Below, in pieces: positions 44,885-56,944 of a DNA stretch of 64,000 bases; within the stretch, counting starts at the first letter, position 1, and every line of letters starts with the position of its first letter. This stretch comes from Mixophyes australis. Taxonomy: Eukaryota; Chordata; Amphibia; Anura; Limnodynastidae. The stretch lies in the NCBI GenBank assembly GCA_036250195.1, contig JAVHZZ010000008.1:6927434-6991433 (forward strand), read 5' to 3'. The notes below the pieces were generated by a model. That model had not been told where the DNA came from, did not search any database, and saw only the letters and a list, made by a program, of their open reading frames with translations. The position numbers were made by a program, and so were the translations under genes.

Positions 44885-47496
44885 TCCATTTTTTTAACTG
44901 GGAAAATTTGGTGAGTGGTAAAAAGAAATTTAATATTAAGGAACATTTTTATGTTGCCCCCTGAATATTGCTGCCCTGTGCATTGGCCTAGTTTGGCTGT
45001 TAAGTAAATATAATCATGCAGCAGAAGCATTTTAGTGCAGACAAACTAGAGAATATTGTTTTCTTTGCCTTATTCCACCCCGACCTGCATGGCAATTATT
45101 TAACGGGTCTGTGGAGCTCCATCGGACAGTTGTGGCAGATTAAGTCACATTCCAATAATCGCTCCCATTTTCCTGCAAGGTCGGAGTCTATTATCCTGTA
45201 GACGCTGTCCCTTTTTGGACACCAAAAATCAGGACATTGTTGCGAAAATTGGGACTGTTAGCAGGTATACGTTCCTGATACACAGTACTGTGCTGTATAT
45301 GAAATCATATCACATTGCTAGGATACAGTACAATGGATTATCCTATACGCCAGATTACAGTGTATCACAGAGGCAGAAGAGGAACGTGGACAAATGGCTC
45401 TAGAGCTCTGTCGACTGGTTGTCCTACGAACCATTTTTGGAACATAGAGTTTGAAAGCAGAATAAAAGCTAGAGGTCCATCTAATCTGCGCTGTGTGATT
45501 TGTTTCTTTTTTTAAAAAAAGAAATCCATAATATATTATGTTTGTCCCTGAAAGACGCAGAGATTTGGTGAGCTACATGGTAATACGGGGCCAGCACTAA
45601 GTGAGAGCTTCTATGAACGCTGCTGTGTCTGTACACCCCCTGATCGGCACTGGGAGCGCCCCCCAAGTCATTATAAACAAAGAAAGATCAGGTCCTGATT
45701 AAGGGTTCAGGCCGCCCTAGGCTAATACGCTCGTAACGCCCCATCGCCTTCCACACCAGGTAAATACGCTGTAGATAAAAACGAACTGTTACTTAATTTA
45801 AAATCCATCTTCCTTCACCCCTCCCCCAATAATGTTTATGTTCCCGTGTTTTCAAACTCAGATCCGTTTGGCTTTTTAGAAGGGTCACAGGGATCTTTGT
45901 CACTCATGTCATTGTCATTAAAATCAGAACTGTACAGCGGAACTACAGAAGGAACGAGCGCTACTGAGGGTGAAGATGTGAAAGGGGAGGGGCCTGTCAC
46001 ACCTGCGTCTGTCGCCATCATTGATCTCCTACTCGCTTATCCTCAAGTGCCCGCCCAAGGATGACTCATTGTCTTCCGGTGGTCACATTAACGGTGCTGA
46101 TAACACCAGTGACTACCACCCAAATTTTTTTTAAAGAGGCAATGCCGGATCTCATCGGAGGTAAGTGTTCGGGTTATGGACCCAGCATTACTGCTTTAAA
46201 AATACTGATATACCGGTCGCCATTCTAAATGGCGTCAAAACAGCCTGCCGCCACTACTGGTGGTCGTGATATCTCAGCACACTGTCGGGGACTTCTTTGG
46301 TCATTATTAAGGTCAGTCAGCAATTATTATCTGTCGGGCAACTCAGTTTCGTTAATGTTTTTTTCGTAGTAGTCATCAGCTCCGTAAAATCGTAGCCCAC
46401 CCTTGTCTTCAGCCTTCACCGGGGGTATGCATCAAGATTTAATCCTTATAGTTTTATTTCATGTTTTCTTTTTATGTTGTAGAACAACTATTGTCTTATA
46501 TTTTAAAATAATTTTCAATTCACACCTCTCCCTGTCACAATTTTGCACCCCCAAAAAATTTGGGCTGCTCCCGTCAAAAGCCTCTCACCTCCGGCTGCAG
46601 CCTAGTCAGACTATCGGATAATCAGGTCTTGAGTCCCGTTATGGGGAGAGGGCAAAGAGGAGAGGCAGGATTTGTAATTTGAATGGCGAGCACCGTTAGG
46701 TGAATATAATTAATGAAGCGCGTACAACCCAGATTTATCTGTAATAAAAACAAAAATCTATGGAAAATATACATTCATTCAATATATAATTGTTTTACGG
46801 GTTATACTACTAGTGAGTTTGTTTTTTTGGGGGGGGTTTTAAGTCTGACCTAAACAAGTGAGAAAGCAGAAAATCAGAATTTACACGGAAATCACAATCA
46901 TTAAAGTAATGAATTAATGCAAATATTGAGCCTAAATGTAAATGAAATTTAATTTAACGTTTTATGTACAATATTAGAAGTATTTTATTTATAAAATAAG
47001 TGTTACAATAAGTTCAGGAAAGACCACTTTAAATATAACAAATCCCAGTTAGATCTGTCCTGTTATTTTATATACTATGTATATTCTATTTATACTTGCG
47101 AAGTTGCTATTTATTTTTCCTTGTTTAATCAAAGCCTGTCTCTGTCTGCCATGTAGCACTGAAACTCACGCTATTTGTATTTAAATCCACATGTATCCGC
47201 GTCGGTCGGGTGATTTTCATTTCCATCCTGACATTTACATATTTCTGATTTTGTGTTTCAAACCTCACATTAATTTGCCATTTTGTGGGAGCTCACAGAT
47301 ATCTGGTTTGTTGATCAGGGTACACGTTAAACATGGCTGGTAAACTAGATGTCTGCCTTCGCTATGCTGTATACTGTGCTGGCTATATGGTTTATATTTC
47401 ATCTATACATTTATAGATTATATTTATCACACGTATATAAAACGTAAAATAGATATTTTTTCTGATTAAAATGTTTAATGCATAAAATATTCTTAT
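44885..47496. other. Unassigned sequence
   Basis: No gene I can support. Near 46075-46130, GGTGGTCACATTAACGG and CACCAGTGACTACCACC form a short inverted pair that could be part of an unrecognised element. Antisense frames at 45836-46064 are Ser/Asp-rich without a known domain. Confidence 0.35.
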
Positions 47497-47695
47497 CGGT
47501 GGCTCAGTGGTTACTACTTCTGCCTCACAGCGCTGGGGTCATGAGTTCGATTCCCGACCATGGCATTATCTGTGTGGAGTTTGTATGTTCTCCCCGTGTT
47601 TGCGTGGGTTTCCTTCAGGTGCTCCAGTTTCCTCCCACACTCCAAAAACATACTGGTTGGTTATTTGGCTACTATCAAAATTGACCCTATTCTCC

Positions 47696-47730
<35 letters not shown>

Positions 47731-47834
47731 GGGGAATTTAGACTGTAAGCTCAATTGGGGCAGGGACTGATGTGAGTGAGTTCTCTGTACAGCGCTGCGG
47801 AATTAGTGGCACTATATAAATAAATGGTGATGAT
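47497..47834 (+). mobile_element. V-SINE-like SINE, full length, with expanded TG tract
   Basis: A box TGGCTCAGTGG and a near-consensus B box GAGTTCGATTCC, the best-preserved Pol III promoter in the window, then the central domain, a (TG)n run at about 47699-47730, the tail GCGCTGCGGAATTAGTGG and ATATAAATAAATGG, then GATGAT. The head lacks the first few bases of the 6530 copy. Confidence 0.9.
47699..47730. repeat. (TG)n microsatellite inside a SINE
   Basis: An uninterrupted TG run where other SINE copies have only a few GTGT units, showing expansion after insertion. Confidence 0.93.
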
Positions 47835-47877
47835 ATATATATATTTATATATACAGTGGTGAAAGAATTGGGGTGTA

Positions 47878-48066
47878 TACGGGGGAAGGAGCTGGCCAGC
47901 AAGTTTTAGCCCGGGGGCAAGACTTGAATCAGCAGCCTATTAGGAACACTTTAAAGGGGAAAATATGGAGGCGGCCCAAGGACCCAGCCTAAGGTAGCTC
48001 ATTATGGGACCGGCCCGGGGGATAGATACCACTTTGCCCCCAGACCATCCTGCCCCTGTATGGGGG
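47878..48066 (-). mobile_element. Short hAT-type element, family K copy 3
   Basis: The element proper 47886-48058 is the reverse of copies at 11331 and 44691: AGCTGGCCAGCAAGTTTTAG, CAGCCTATTAGGAACA, and the end TGCCCCTG. TACGGGGG (47878-47885) and TATGGGGG (48059-48066) are an 8-bp duplication with one mismatch. It adjoins the end of the SINE. Confidence 0.83.
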
Positions 48067-49142
48067 GGGTCATACCGCCACTTCTCCTACTGCTACATTG
48101 TAACACTGTCACATTCCAGAGCACACGACATCTCGATCTGGTTCCACGAACATGACTTTAAGATCAGCGTACTCTCCGGTGGTCTTCACAGTCACCAGAT
48201 CTCCATCCAACATAACACCTCTGGGATGTGATGGAACGGGAAATTCGTTGTATGAACGGGAAATTCGTTATATGAACGTGCATCCGACCAATCTGCCACA
48301 ACAGCCTGATGCTCTCACGTCACCATGGACCAGAATCTCTCAGGACTGTTTCCAGCACCTTGTTGTATCCATGCCACAAAGAATTCAGGCTGTTCTTGGC
48401 TAGGGCATGCTGGGTCATGTAGTTCCGCGTCAGCTTGAGTTTGTGCTGTATACTGAGCAATAAGAGTTAGCTATAAAATCGTTGACTTAGATGTCTGACA
48501 TATCTTAAGGGGACATTGTGGAGCAAAAACCGGGGACGGTCTTAATATTTTGTGGTGCGAAGCTCTAGACAGCGCAAGATTAACCCTTGAGTATCCTAAG
48601 AGATAAGGAGCACGACTGGATTGCAAGAAAGCGTAGTTTGAGCATGGGTTCAAGTGTCTAACTATATTATTTTCTTGCAAATATTAACAACATTTAGTAA
48701 CGTATTGAGGACAACTATATTACACATTAAATATAAAGTTATTATTTATAAGAATATATTGTTTGTCAAAGGTATGTTTTACACCAAAAGATTTGTAACC
48801 TGATTAGATGTTGGAATCAAGCACAAACCCGCTACCACCAGTCTGGAGTACAAGTGACGGTTTCGCTAAGTACCCTTAAAGCAAACAGCATTATTCCTGT
48901 TCACAAATTATCACACAAGAATATCAGTGTACAAACCAGAATGGTAACACTAAAATCAAATCAATGATTGCGTAAAAAAAGCATAAAATATGACCGACAG
49001 CAACGTAATAATACAGGATATAAGATATAAAGTAGTCAGGGCGGAGATGACAAAACATATTATAAGTACGTACTACACTTGTAAATATGTCACACAAGCT
49101 GTTACCAGGAATGAGATTTGGGTGTGGGGTCTGCATGTAGCG
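48067..49142. other. Unassigned sequence with small duplications
   Basis: GAACGGGAAATTCGTT is repeated in tandem near 48233-48270. GGGCATGCTGGGTCATGTAG near 48403-48422 may be a scrap of the family F MITE. No supported gene. Confidence 0.35.
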
Positions 49143-49237
49143 TCCTGTTGCTAGGGACAACTCATAAAGCTTGTTGCTAGGGACAACTCATAAAGCTTGT
49201 TGCTAGGGACAACTCATAAAGCTTGTTGCTAGGTTGA
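49143..49237. repeat. 26-bp tandem repeat, about 3.5 copies
   Basis: TTGCTAGGGACAACTCATAA plus AGCTTG is repeated with almost no divergence, pointing to a recent expansion. Confidence 0.93.
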
Positions 49238-49851
49238 TTTGTATCTCTGTCCGGGGATAGAACAGCTGCTTGAGGCCTCTGGGAATAAGAGGATTACTGG
49301 CAAGGATACAAAGTATACACTTACACATGTACAACGTTACATTACAGACAGCGCTGTAAATACACCACAACAAATAAATACATTGGAGACTATAGAGATT
49401 ATACAAACGGATGCAAAGAGGTGACTGCGTAGAAGATGCTGTAACACTTACTGACCTGTCAGATTCTGTTGGATATTTAGAAAATGAATGAGTAAATAAT
49501 GGGGAAATAAAATTAAGAAAGGGGCTAATTAGGAATAGAGTGTATTTTCCCTTTCACATAACGGCAACTTGCAACTGCTAAGTAAAAGAGAATATAAGGT
49601 CTTGACGTTCACCCATTCATTGTCAATAGGGGCCTAAATAGAGCCATTAACGCCCAATATTTAAGACATCTAAATCAGGACATGGCAACGCCTCCCTAAA
49701 ATCCTGGGGGCGTGGCAGTGTCGCGATGGCCGTGGCTACACTCCGGGGCTGTCCACCGCTTTTGAAGCCCTAGGCTGTCCCCAACACTCTACCCCTTCCC
49801 TACAGACACCTCTCCATCATGGCTAGCACCCGTTCAGAGAGATGGTGAGCG
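49238..49851. other. Unassigned sequence
   Basis: No recognised gene or repeat. Confidence 0.4.
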
Positions 49852-50036
49852 CATACCTCCCAAATGTCCCGATTTTGGCGGGACATTCCGATTCTCCGCC
49901 CACAAAGGGGGTGGGGCTTAATAGGAAAGCGGGTGAAGTTTTCTACAAACATGCCCATTTGTGGGCGGAGTTTGACTGGAGCTGGGGCGGGGTTTATTTA
50001 ATTCCGCCTTTGGAATTCTAAATGTTGGGAGGTATG
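49852..50036. mobile_element. Family J element with inverted ends
   Basis: Starts CATACCTCCCAA and ends TTGGGAGGTATG, a perfect 12-base inverted pair. The interior is rich in GTGGGGCTTA, GGGCGGAG and CTGTCCCG-type words. No clear target duplication. No ORF. Confidence 0.7.
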
Positions 50037-50041
50037 TGAGG

Positions 50042-50120
50042 GTCATACTTCCCAACGGCGGGATAGTCCTCCATAATCGGGACTGTCCTCTCTAACTAAG
50101 GACAGTTGGTTGGTAGGCAT
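50042..50120. repeat. Second family J fragment
   Basis: TCATACTTCCCAACGGCGGG and CGGGACTGTCCTC, then GGACAGTTGGTTGG, begin only a few bases after the previous J element. Either two insertions sit side by side or one complex element is present. Confidence 0.5.
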
Positions 50121-51275
50121 TACCGCATTTACGATCATTGCATTTAGGTGGAAAATTTGCACTATAAATACACTACAAATAAAATGTGAATTGTTCCCAT
50201 GGTTCACTTCAAATTTTGCACATAAATGCAATGACAATAAGTGACTCCTATTAAATTCGATTCGGCAACACTAGGAAGATCAAACAATAACTTGAAGTAA
50301 TTTTTTAAAAAAAAAACGTATCATATAATATGAATATTTAATATCATATAACACATTGTTCTCGGCACGGTTATGGATAGCATTATTTATATTAAGCTCT
50401 CGCAGCCTCAAATTAGCTAAATGCCTATGGTATCTTAAAGGAGCTTAAGGAGTCTGAATGTATTTACTTAGCAAGTAATAGAATTTTTTTTTTCTTTTTA
50501 TTAAATCGATCACAATAAATGTCACCCCTTTGTATTAAAAATGAAATACTGCAATTCTGGCATCTGGAACCGCAAACGTACAGGAAGCGCTCAGGATTTT
50601 TCATCATGTTACGGGAATATGGCGTATTAATGTAATGGACAGTGGTCAGCTGGACGTAATTTATAGCATTATTAGAGTAAAGGAATTAAACATGAGTAGC
50701 AAATACAAATCACATTTCTTTCAAAATCTGAAAGAGTCATTCACCCTCAAGGAAAACTGCAGCCAGGATTGGGTCTTATATGCAGTCCTTTAAAACATTA
50801 TGTGCATGTGTTAGCGTGTCAAGATGGCTGCAACTGCTAATCGGAGGAGATGAGTGGATTTTGGGATGTTCGAGGGGCTTCCTTACAGTTTTTTTTTAGA
50901 ACACTTCCCTTCTATCACCCAAAATCTTTGCCTCACAAGAAATATTTAAACTCCTGATTAGGGAGGCTCATATCATTCAACCCGGTTCACTGTGTGAATT
51001 TGGCCACTTCGAGGAACGCCAAATTGTTTGTAGTTTGATCTTGATTTTTGAGCTCTTTGTTTAATTTGCGTTCACCCGCCAGGACCACTGTGACTCACCG
51101 TTAAAAACAAAAATAGTGCAAAGGAAACTATAAAATGATGGCTGTTCGAGTGCAGATGTCTAAATTGTATAGTAAAGGACAGAGCCAAACACAATGCAGG
51201 AACAGGAACAAAAGGCTGGAGCTGGTGAACCAATACTGCCACCAGATACAGCCAGAAGGAGGTTTTAAATAGAGG
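50121..51275. other. Unassigned sequence
   Basis: No recognised gene. The minus-strand frame at 51072-51491 overlaps the left end of the hAT element and is not credible as a gene. Confidence 0.4.
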
Positions 51276-52614
51276 GTCGTGGTCAGTGTCGGACTGGGGC
51301 ATGAAGGGCCCACCGGGAGACTGCAACGCTAGGGGCCCACCAGAGGGGGTGTGGCCAGCCATCATAGAGGCGAGACCAGACACTAAAGGGAGAGTGGTCA
51401 GCCCACGAAGGACAGCTAGCACCATAGTGTAGTATATAAAGAATGTAGTGTGCTCATCCTTTTCTTTTAAAATGACAGGCTGACTGCGCACTTTGTTACT
51501 AACCTGCTCATGCTCCTCTGGGCGGTTTGGTATCCAGAACTCCTACTCTCATCTGCCCTGCTCAAAGTGAAAAACACACTACCGCGCAGGTTCAGAGAGC
51601 CCAGACGCGACTCTCTGCACCTGTGTGGTAGTGTGTTTAACGGGAGTGTTTGGCAAAAAAGGGGGGGGGGGGGTGTTGGGAGGAATTGCGCTCTACCCCT
51701 ACTGTTGCAAGAGCAGCATTAACACAGGTTATCCCTCTCTTTGAACTAATAATATACTGAAAGTTAAGCGCTCATTGACTTATGTATTATTCCAAGTGTA
51801 ATGCTAATAACAAAATTTGTATTCTTTTATCTTGAATACAATTCGTATTTTTCTATATCTTGTATTAGGCTGTGAGCAAGAGGCTCAGTTCAATTAGTGG
51901 GATAACATTTAATGTTAGTTTTATCACAATTTATTGAATCCTGGTTAAAATACATAAAAATACATTAATATAGACAAATAAAATACTCCAATTAAACCAC
52001 AGTATTATGAGGCATTGATTTCTATATACATACATATGGTATGGCATCAATTGAACATACATAAAAAATCAGACAACCCTAGGTATATAGACCTGGACTA
52101 GTCTAGCTACTGGGAGGCAAATGGCAGTGGGTATAAATGCTGCATTGATCCAGATATAACACAGTCACTGATATCTCAATAAAACAATGTTCATAGCATA
52201 CAAGTCCAGTAGATGGGAATTGGTATTTCTTTAAGTCTCTGCTAGTGCAATATAAATATTCAGATCACTGTCCACATATATCACATGGTTATTGCTGCGA
52301 TGCTTTCAAATTTAGCTTTGTTTACTTGCAGTTTTGATGTATATAGAGATGGTGGCCGGGTACCCAGTGTGCTGAAATCAGAGGATGTTTCTCCTGGTCC
52401 GTGCTTGTTACTGTTGGAGAGGAAGGTGCCTGCGTGGAACGCATCTGTCCCTTCCTGTTCTCGCGTATGTCCAAAAGATGAATTGTATGCAAGTCGGGAG
52501 TCAGCTGTTTTCTTAGCTCCTCCCTAACAATGGAGGGGGCGTGGCTATAATGTGGCAGGGCCTACCGGTGGATAGTCCTCCTGCCCTGCAGGCCAGTCCG
52601 AGCCTGGTCGTGGT
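51276..52614. mobile_element. 1.3-kb non-autonomous hAT-type transposon
   Basis: The element proper 51284-52606 (1,323 bp) starts CAGTGTCGGACTGG and ends CCAGTCCGAGCCTG. The inverted ends differ at two of 14 bases. The exact 8-bp duplication GTCGTGGT lies at 51276-51283 and 52607-52614. Sub-terminal regions at both ends are rich in GGGCCCACC/CCTGCAGG-type sequence and GTGTGGCC or GGGCGTGGC words. The AT-rich middle (about 51720-52500) has no transposase I can recognise and may be a captured or separately inserted segment. A 13-G run lies at about 51661-51673. Confidence 0.85.
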
Positions 52615-52696
52615 CCCCGATAGACGGCGGTGATTAGGCGATCAGCTGCAGCTGAAGTGCCAGCAAAACAGGTGAAGAGCACCATCATCATCACCA

Positions 52697-52935
52697 TCAA
52701 CAAAGCTGCACCAACATACATCTCCTCTCTTGTCTCAAAATATCTCCCAACTCGGCAACTCCGTTCTACACAAGATCTACGTCTCTCACCCACCCTCATT
52801 ATATCCTCCCATTCCCGGTTACAGGTCTTTTTTCGGGCTGCACCCACTCTGTGGAATTCTCTCCCTCGCACAATAACACTCTCCTCTGGTCTACAAACTT
52901 TCAAGCGTTCTCTGAAAACTCACCTCCAAAGTTCG
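52697..52935 (+). pseudogene. L2-clade LINE, ORF2 C-terminal fragment
   Basis: Encodes APTYISSLVSKYLPTRQLRS, then DLRLSPTLIISSHSRLQVFF, RAAPTLWNSLPRTITLSSGL and QTFKRSLKTHL, nearly identical at DNA level to 63430-63655. Both ends are truncated: no RT motifs upstream and no 3' UTR downstream. A dead fragment of a recently active lineage. Confidence 0.93.
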
Positions 52936-53286
52936 GGACTGTTTTGCAAATTTTTTTTAACATTAAAGCTGATCGTACAAACCAGTTAGAGTAACAGTTT
53001 AAATAAAATCGACCATCTGAGGAAGCAGCAGCATTACCTGTGAAACGCGTTGTAAAGTGGTGCTTGCGGACTCACTGATCCGATAGATGCTGTTACCGAC
53101 ACGTTTGATCCTATGTAAGGACATACTGCACTACTGTAATTTAATCCTTCCTATTAATCCTATTGTAGAATTAAAAACATTGTTACCTGTGGTTTGAATA
53201 TTGTCAGAAAAGCCTCTATCTAGTATACCATAGGCGACTTTAACTCACAATTTATACTTTTATTAACAGTGGCTACAGATCACGCT
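52936..53286. other. Unassigned sequence with a GAAACGCG motif
   Basis: CATCTGAGGAAGCAGCAGCA and CCTGTGAAACGCGTTG at 53014-53051 recall a degenerate hammerhead-ribozyme core of the kind carried by Penelope-like elements. No Penelope coding sequence is visible. Confidence 0.3.
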
Positions 53287-53520
53287 GGGCCTCATTCATT
53301 GAGAAATGTAAAATGAACGGTATATGAGTTTTATTAAAAACGCACATACATTGGAAAAACGCACGCTCAAATTCAACAAGTAGCGGATGTAAAGATACGT
53401 CTGGTGATGAATTCGGGTCTAGGTCCGCTCTGCTCTAACAGACAATACACTGCAGGATACGTCCAATACATATGTTGAATATAAAGTCACAAGAGAACGC
53501 ACAGTGAAATGTTTGCTGAA
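53287..53520 (+). mobile_element. Non-autonomous DNA transposon, family B, 5' end
   Basis: Begins GGGCCTCATTCATTGAG and shares AAGATACGTCTGGTGATGAA, TCTAGGTCCGCTCTGCTCTA and CTGCAGGATACGTCCAATAC with 9540-9650. The right part of the element is absent. Confidence 0.82.
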
Positions 53521-55451
53521 AGTAGAAATTTTTGGTTAATGGATAAAAAATATTAACAATAAAATGCAGCAAATCCATTTATCTCTAAATAATACATAAT
53601 GTTCTTCATTTTATACAAGGCACAGCTGTAATAGTAAAGTAACATGAACTTATTAGCATCAGAGATTCGACCTCTCCCGCTACATCTTTAAGCACTGCTG
53701 AAATAACAGATCTAATGTGACATCCGTCCGTGTTGCTAGGTAACTTTACTCAGATAAATTAATTATCTGTGACTTAAAACCATGTTTCTGCTTTCTGCTG
53801 TGGGAACAGGTAGGACTGTGGGCTACATTAATTAAAGAGTTAAATGTTCATGAAAAACTACGAACAAACCGGGTCCTGCAGACAGACTCATTCCCCCTGT
53901 TTACGCTCATTTAATAAAGCATAAAACCTACATACATCAGAAAAGGTTAATTCCAGGTGACCTGCAGCAAGGACAAAGCACAACACCCGACAGTCCTGAT
54001 TTTATCGGGACAGTCCTGATTTTAGGCCCCCTACCCCACCCTTAACTCATTGCAAACTCAAATTGCCTGCATTAAAATGCAAAGTCCCTGTCCTTTTATT
54101 GTTAACTGTATCCTTCTCCCTGGTTTGAATAATGTAATGAACGATTTGTTACATTTTATGCTAGTTTTGAACTGTTTATTGTATTTAATAAAATGTTTAT
54201 TACTATAGAGATGTTTAAAAAAGTAAATATTAATATTTTGCTTTTTTTTTATTATCATGAAAATAAATATTATCCTTTATCCTAATCAGGGTCTATACAC
54301 ATAAACATTTTGAGCCTGATTCATTGACGTACCCAGAACAAACGTAAATTATGTGGTTTTTTTAAAAAATAAAATGCAACTAATTAGGGCACACACTCAT
54401 TTATGTTTCTTAATGAATCAGGCCCTTTAATAACATGGCACAAAATGAACTTTGTGTGGGTTCTAGAACCTTTTGTAACTGTCACTATCAGAGATATGTC
54501 CTTGTTTGAGGGAACCAACCGCATAACAACGACTGAAAGATTAACAAGGAGAATAAAATATTTAAACCTATAACGTAGCGTTCTTGGAAATCTAACATTT
54601 ACCATCTGAAGTGTCACAACAATGTCAGACGCTACATTACTTCGAGTGAGAATGACTTCATTTAAAATGCTTCTGAAAAACACGTCTTTGTTTAAACTTG
54701 TTTAATTGTTCTATTCATTAAAGGGGATATTTTACCATTTAAGACTCAACATGAGAATCAATATGTATATCAGCGTTGTCAGGGTCGGAGAGCCTTAGCA
54801 ACAAAAGAGACTATTAGGATCAAGTAGGAGCTAAATTAAAACTCAATAAAATTAGTGCTTATGCCTGGGCGATTTTGGTTGCGCCCATGTTCTTTAGATC
54901 TGAGGTATATTTAACACCGTCAGAAAATTCCAGAAAATATTTTTTTTCCCTCTTTACTGACCCCCAAAACTTGGCGCCTCAGACAACTGCCTCATCATAA
55001 ACTCACATATGATCACATTTTGCATTCTCGACATTAGCCTTAATAATCATGTCTATAAAAGTATGACTTCTAGACGTTAAAACCACACAACACTGTACTA
55101 GCTATTTAGTAAAAGTGTGGAAATGGATATGGAGGTAGAGAATTTTGTTTCCAACGATCCCATACCCACATCCGATCGCCACTGCGGATAGGAGCTGCGG
55201 GTGACCGGTGTTGTTTTGTGGACGCTGCCTCCTCTGTTCATTCATCTTCACTGCAAGTGAAAGCAATGAGGTGAATTAAGTGCCCTCCATGGACCCCCCC
55301 CTCAACTGCATTTCTAAGCCCTTTTTACGCAGAGCATTCCAAGCGCAATTACGTGCCATTGGCGTTTACATTCAATTTCAGTTGATCTATTCATGAACTC
55401 TATAAATGATTGTGAAACAAGTAATACATTGGGCCTGCTTCATGAAGACAC
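53521..55451. other. Unassigned sequence
   Basis: No supported gene. Scraps include AGTCCTGATTTTATCGGGAC near 53991 (family J-like) and GAGCCTGATTCATTGACGTA at 54313 with TTAATGAATCAGGCCC at 54410, the two ends of a further small family C-like element of about 110 bp. Confidence 0.4.
54311..54425. mobile_element. Small DNA element with family B/C-type ends
   Basis: GAGCCTGATTCATTGACGTA on the left and CTTAATGAATCAGGCCC on the right form the same inverted terminus as families B and C, only about 110 bp apart. Probably an extreme internal-deletion derivative. Confidence 0.6.
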
Positions 55452-55670
55452 ATAGGGGGGTATTCAATTGTAAGCGAGACGGGTGAAAATCCCGCGCTCA
55501 AAAAAATATTACCGTTAGTACGGTAATTTGCGCGTAAATACCGTTAATACGGTAATTTACTCGCTGGATTTCAGCTGCGAGCTGAAATTCAGCGAGTAAT
55601 TACCGTATTAACGGTAATATTTTTCGAGCGCAGGATTTTCACCCGTCTCGCTAATTGAATACCCCCCATA
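55452..55670. mobile_element. Palindromic MITE, family D copy 4
   Basis: The element 55455-55667 starts GGGGGGTATTCAATTG and ends CTAATTGAATACCCCCC, with ATA on both sides (55452-55454, 55668-55670). The arms hold GCGAGACGGGTGAAAATCC and its complement, plus repeated ACCGTTAATACGGTAA. The arms are nearly perfect, so this copy is young. Confidence 0.94.
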
Positions 55671-55705
55671 GTCTGAGCGCAACCCACATTCAGTATTATC
55701 ATACT

Positions 55706-55956
55706 TGACAACCTTTGAAAAGAGAATTCCGGGAGATCCCGGGCAGGGGGCGTGGTAGGAGGGCGGGGCCAATCGCTTCATTTTAGGCCCACCCCGCGCC
55801 GAAAACGTCATTTTGTCGCGGGGGGCAGGCCAAAATGACGCAATTCACTCCAAATCGCGTCATTTTGCAAAGTAAGTTCCAGTATGCGGGATACTTGGCT
55901 GCTCTCTCGGTAGTCCGGGAGACCTACCCGGACATTCTGGGAGAGTTGGCAGCTAT
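55706..55956. repeat. Dispersed GC-rich repeat related to 34313-34590
   Basis: Contains CCGGGAGATCCCGGGCAGGG, GGGCGTGGTAGGAGGGCGGG, CGTCATTTTG several times, and GGAGACCTACCCGGACATTC. CpG-rich compared with its surroundings. Family assignment is tentative. Confidence 0.5.
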
Positions 55957-55999
55957 GAGTATTATATGCATGTATTTAGGTTTTGTGTCCGCCAAGGAA

Positions 56000-56520
56000 C
56001 GGATCTCAAGATACTTGTGCTTTTGAAATTGGGGACACGTCTGCGGAGCTCTACTACAAAAGACTAAGCAGGATACATCCAAAACATATGTGGATTATAA
56101 ATTTGCAGGTAAATTAATGTCACCTATCAGTAATAAAAGTATTAATGATAAAAACACATGTCCTAGCTGTATACACAGCCGTCATCACTAGTAATCAGCA
56201 CTTACACCTGACCTGTAGCTGGTGCAGGTGATACGGCAGAAAAACAAGTAACTTTAAGGCACTCAGAGCTGGATTCATACGCTGCTGCATGCGCTTGTGT
56301 TTGGCACACCCCTACTGTACATTGACAACCGCAAAACACCCCTTCCCCGTCCAGTTCACTCCCCAAAATCATAGGCTGCAGTAAGTGTCCTTTGCATGCA
56401 AACACACAGCGAGCGGGGCTGCGCTCACAGTCCTATGTCCCGGTTCCGGGGATCAGCAGAGTGATTTTGCGGACAATACGCTCAAAATCGGCAGATACAT
56501 GCGTTGATGAATCGGGCTAA
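56000..56520 (+). mobile_element. Non-autonomous DNA transposon, family B copy
   Basis: Contains the family landmarks AGCTGTATACACAGCCGTCA, TCATCACTAGTAATCAGCAC and GACCTGTAGCTGGTGCAGGT, and a right end near GATGAATCGGGC. The left end is diverged. Confidence 0.78.
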
Positions 56521-56944
56521 TTATGTATAATATGTAATGTCATTTTAACTGAATAGATGCAGAGTTTATATCCGGCACACGGTTCATTACACACGTATGT
56601 CACACACGTGTACTGTTAGAGAAAGGTCTTAACGCCTTCAATTGCCCAGTATATTGTAACTGTAACATCTGCCAAAAGATGGAAGTAATACACTTGTGCT
56701 TTCATTTATACCACTCAATTAATCTAAATGTAACAATGAACATATATTACACAGATGTCACTGCAAGTATGTATCATTACCGCCACCAATCTGTCTCTCG
56801 GTTTATCATACACATAACTCCGAAAGCAGTGATCGTTTATACAAACAGTTCTAATCTCCTCCACTAAAGCGTTTATATGCTGGTTACACTGGTGCGACCC
56901 TCAGTCACCGTACAGATAAGTTCCACCATTCCTCCTGCAGCACT
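56521..56944. other. Unassigned sequence
   Basis: No recognised gene or repeat. Confidence 0.4.

Noticed and set aside
45836..46064. Overlapping antisense frames of 61 and 72 codons, Ser/Asp-rich
   Set aside because: No recognised domain, no supporting splice context, and both strands open over the same bases. They could be part of an unrecognised transposon, but this is not supported.
51072..51491. 139-codon minus-strand frame with hydrophobic stretches
   Set aside because: It straddles the left border of the 51284 hAT element, so it would have to be a recent chimera. No family resemblance.
52545..52904. 119-codon minus-strand frame opposite the L2 fragment
   Set aside because: Antisense shadow of conserved L2 coding sequence; a matching shadow occurs opposite 63415-63633.
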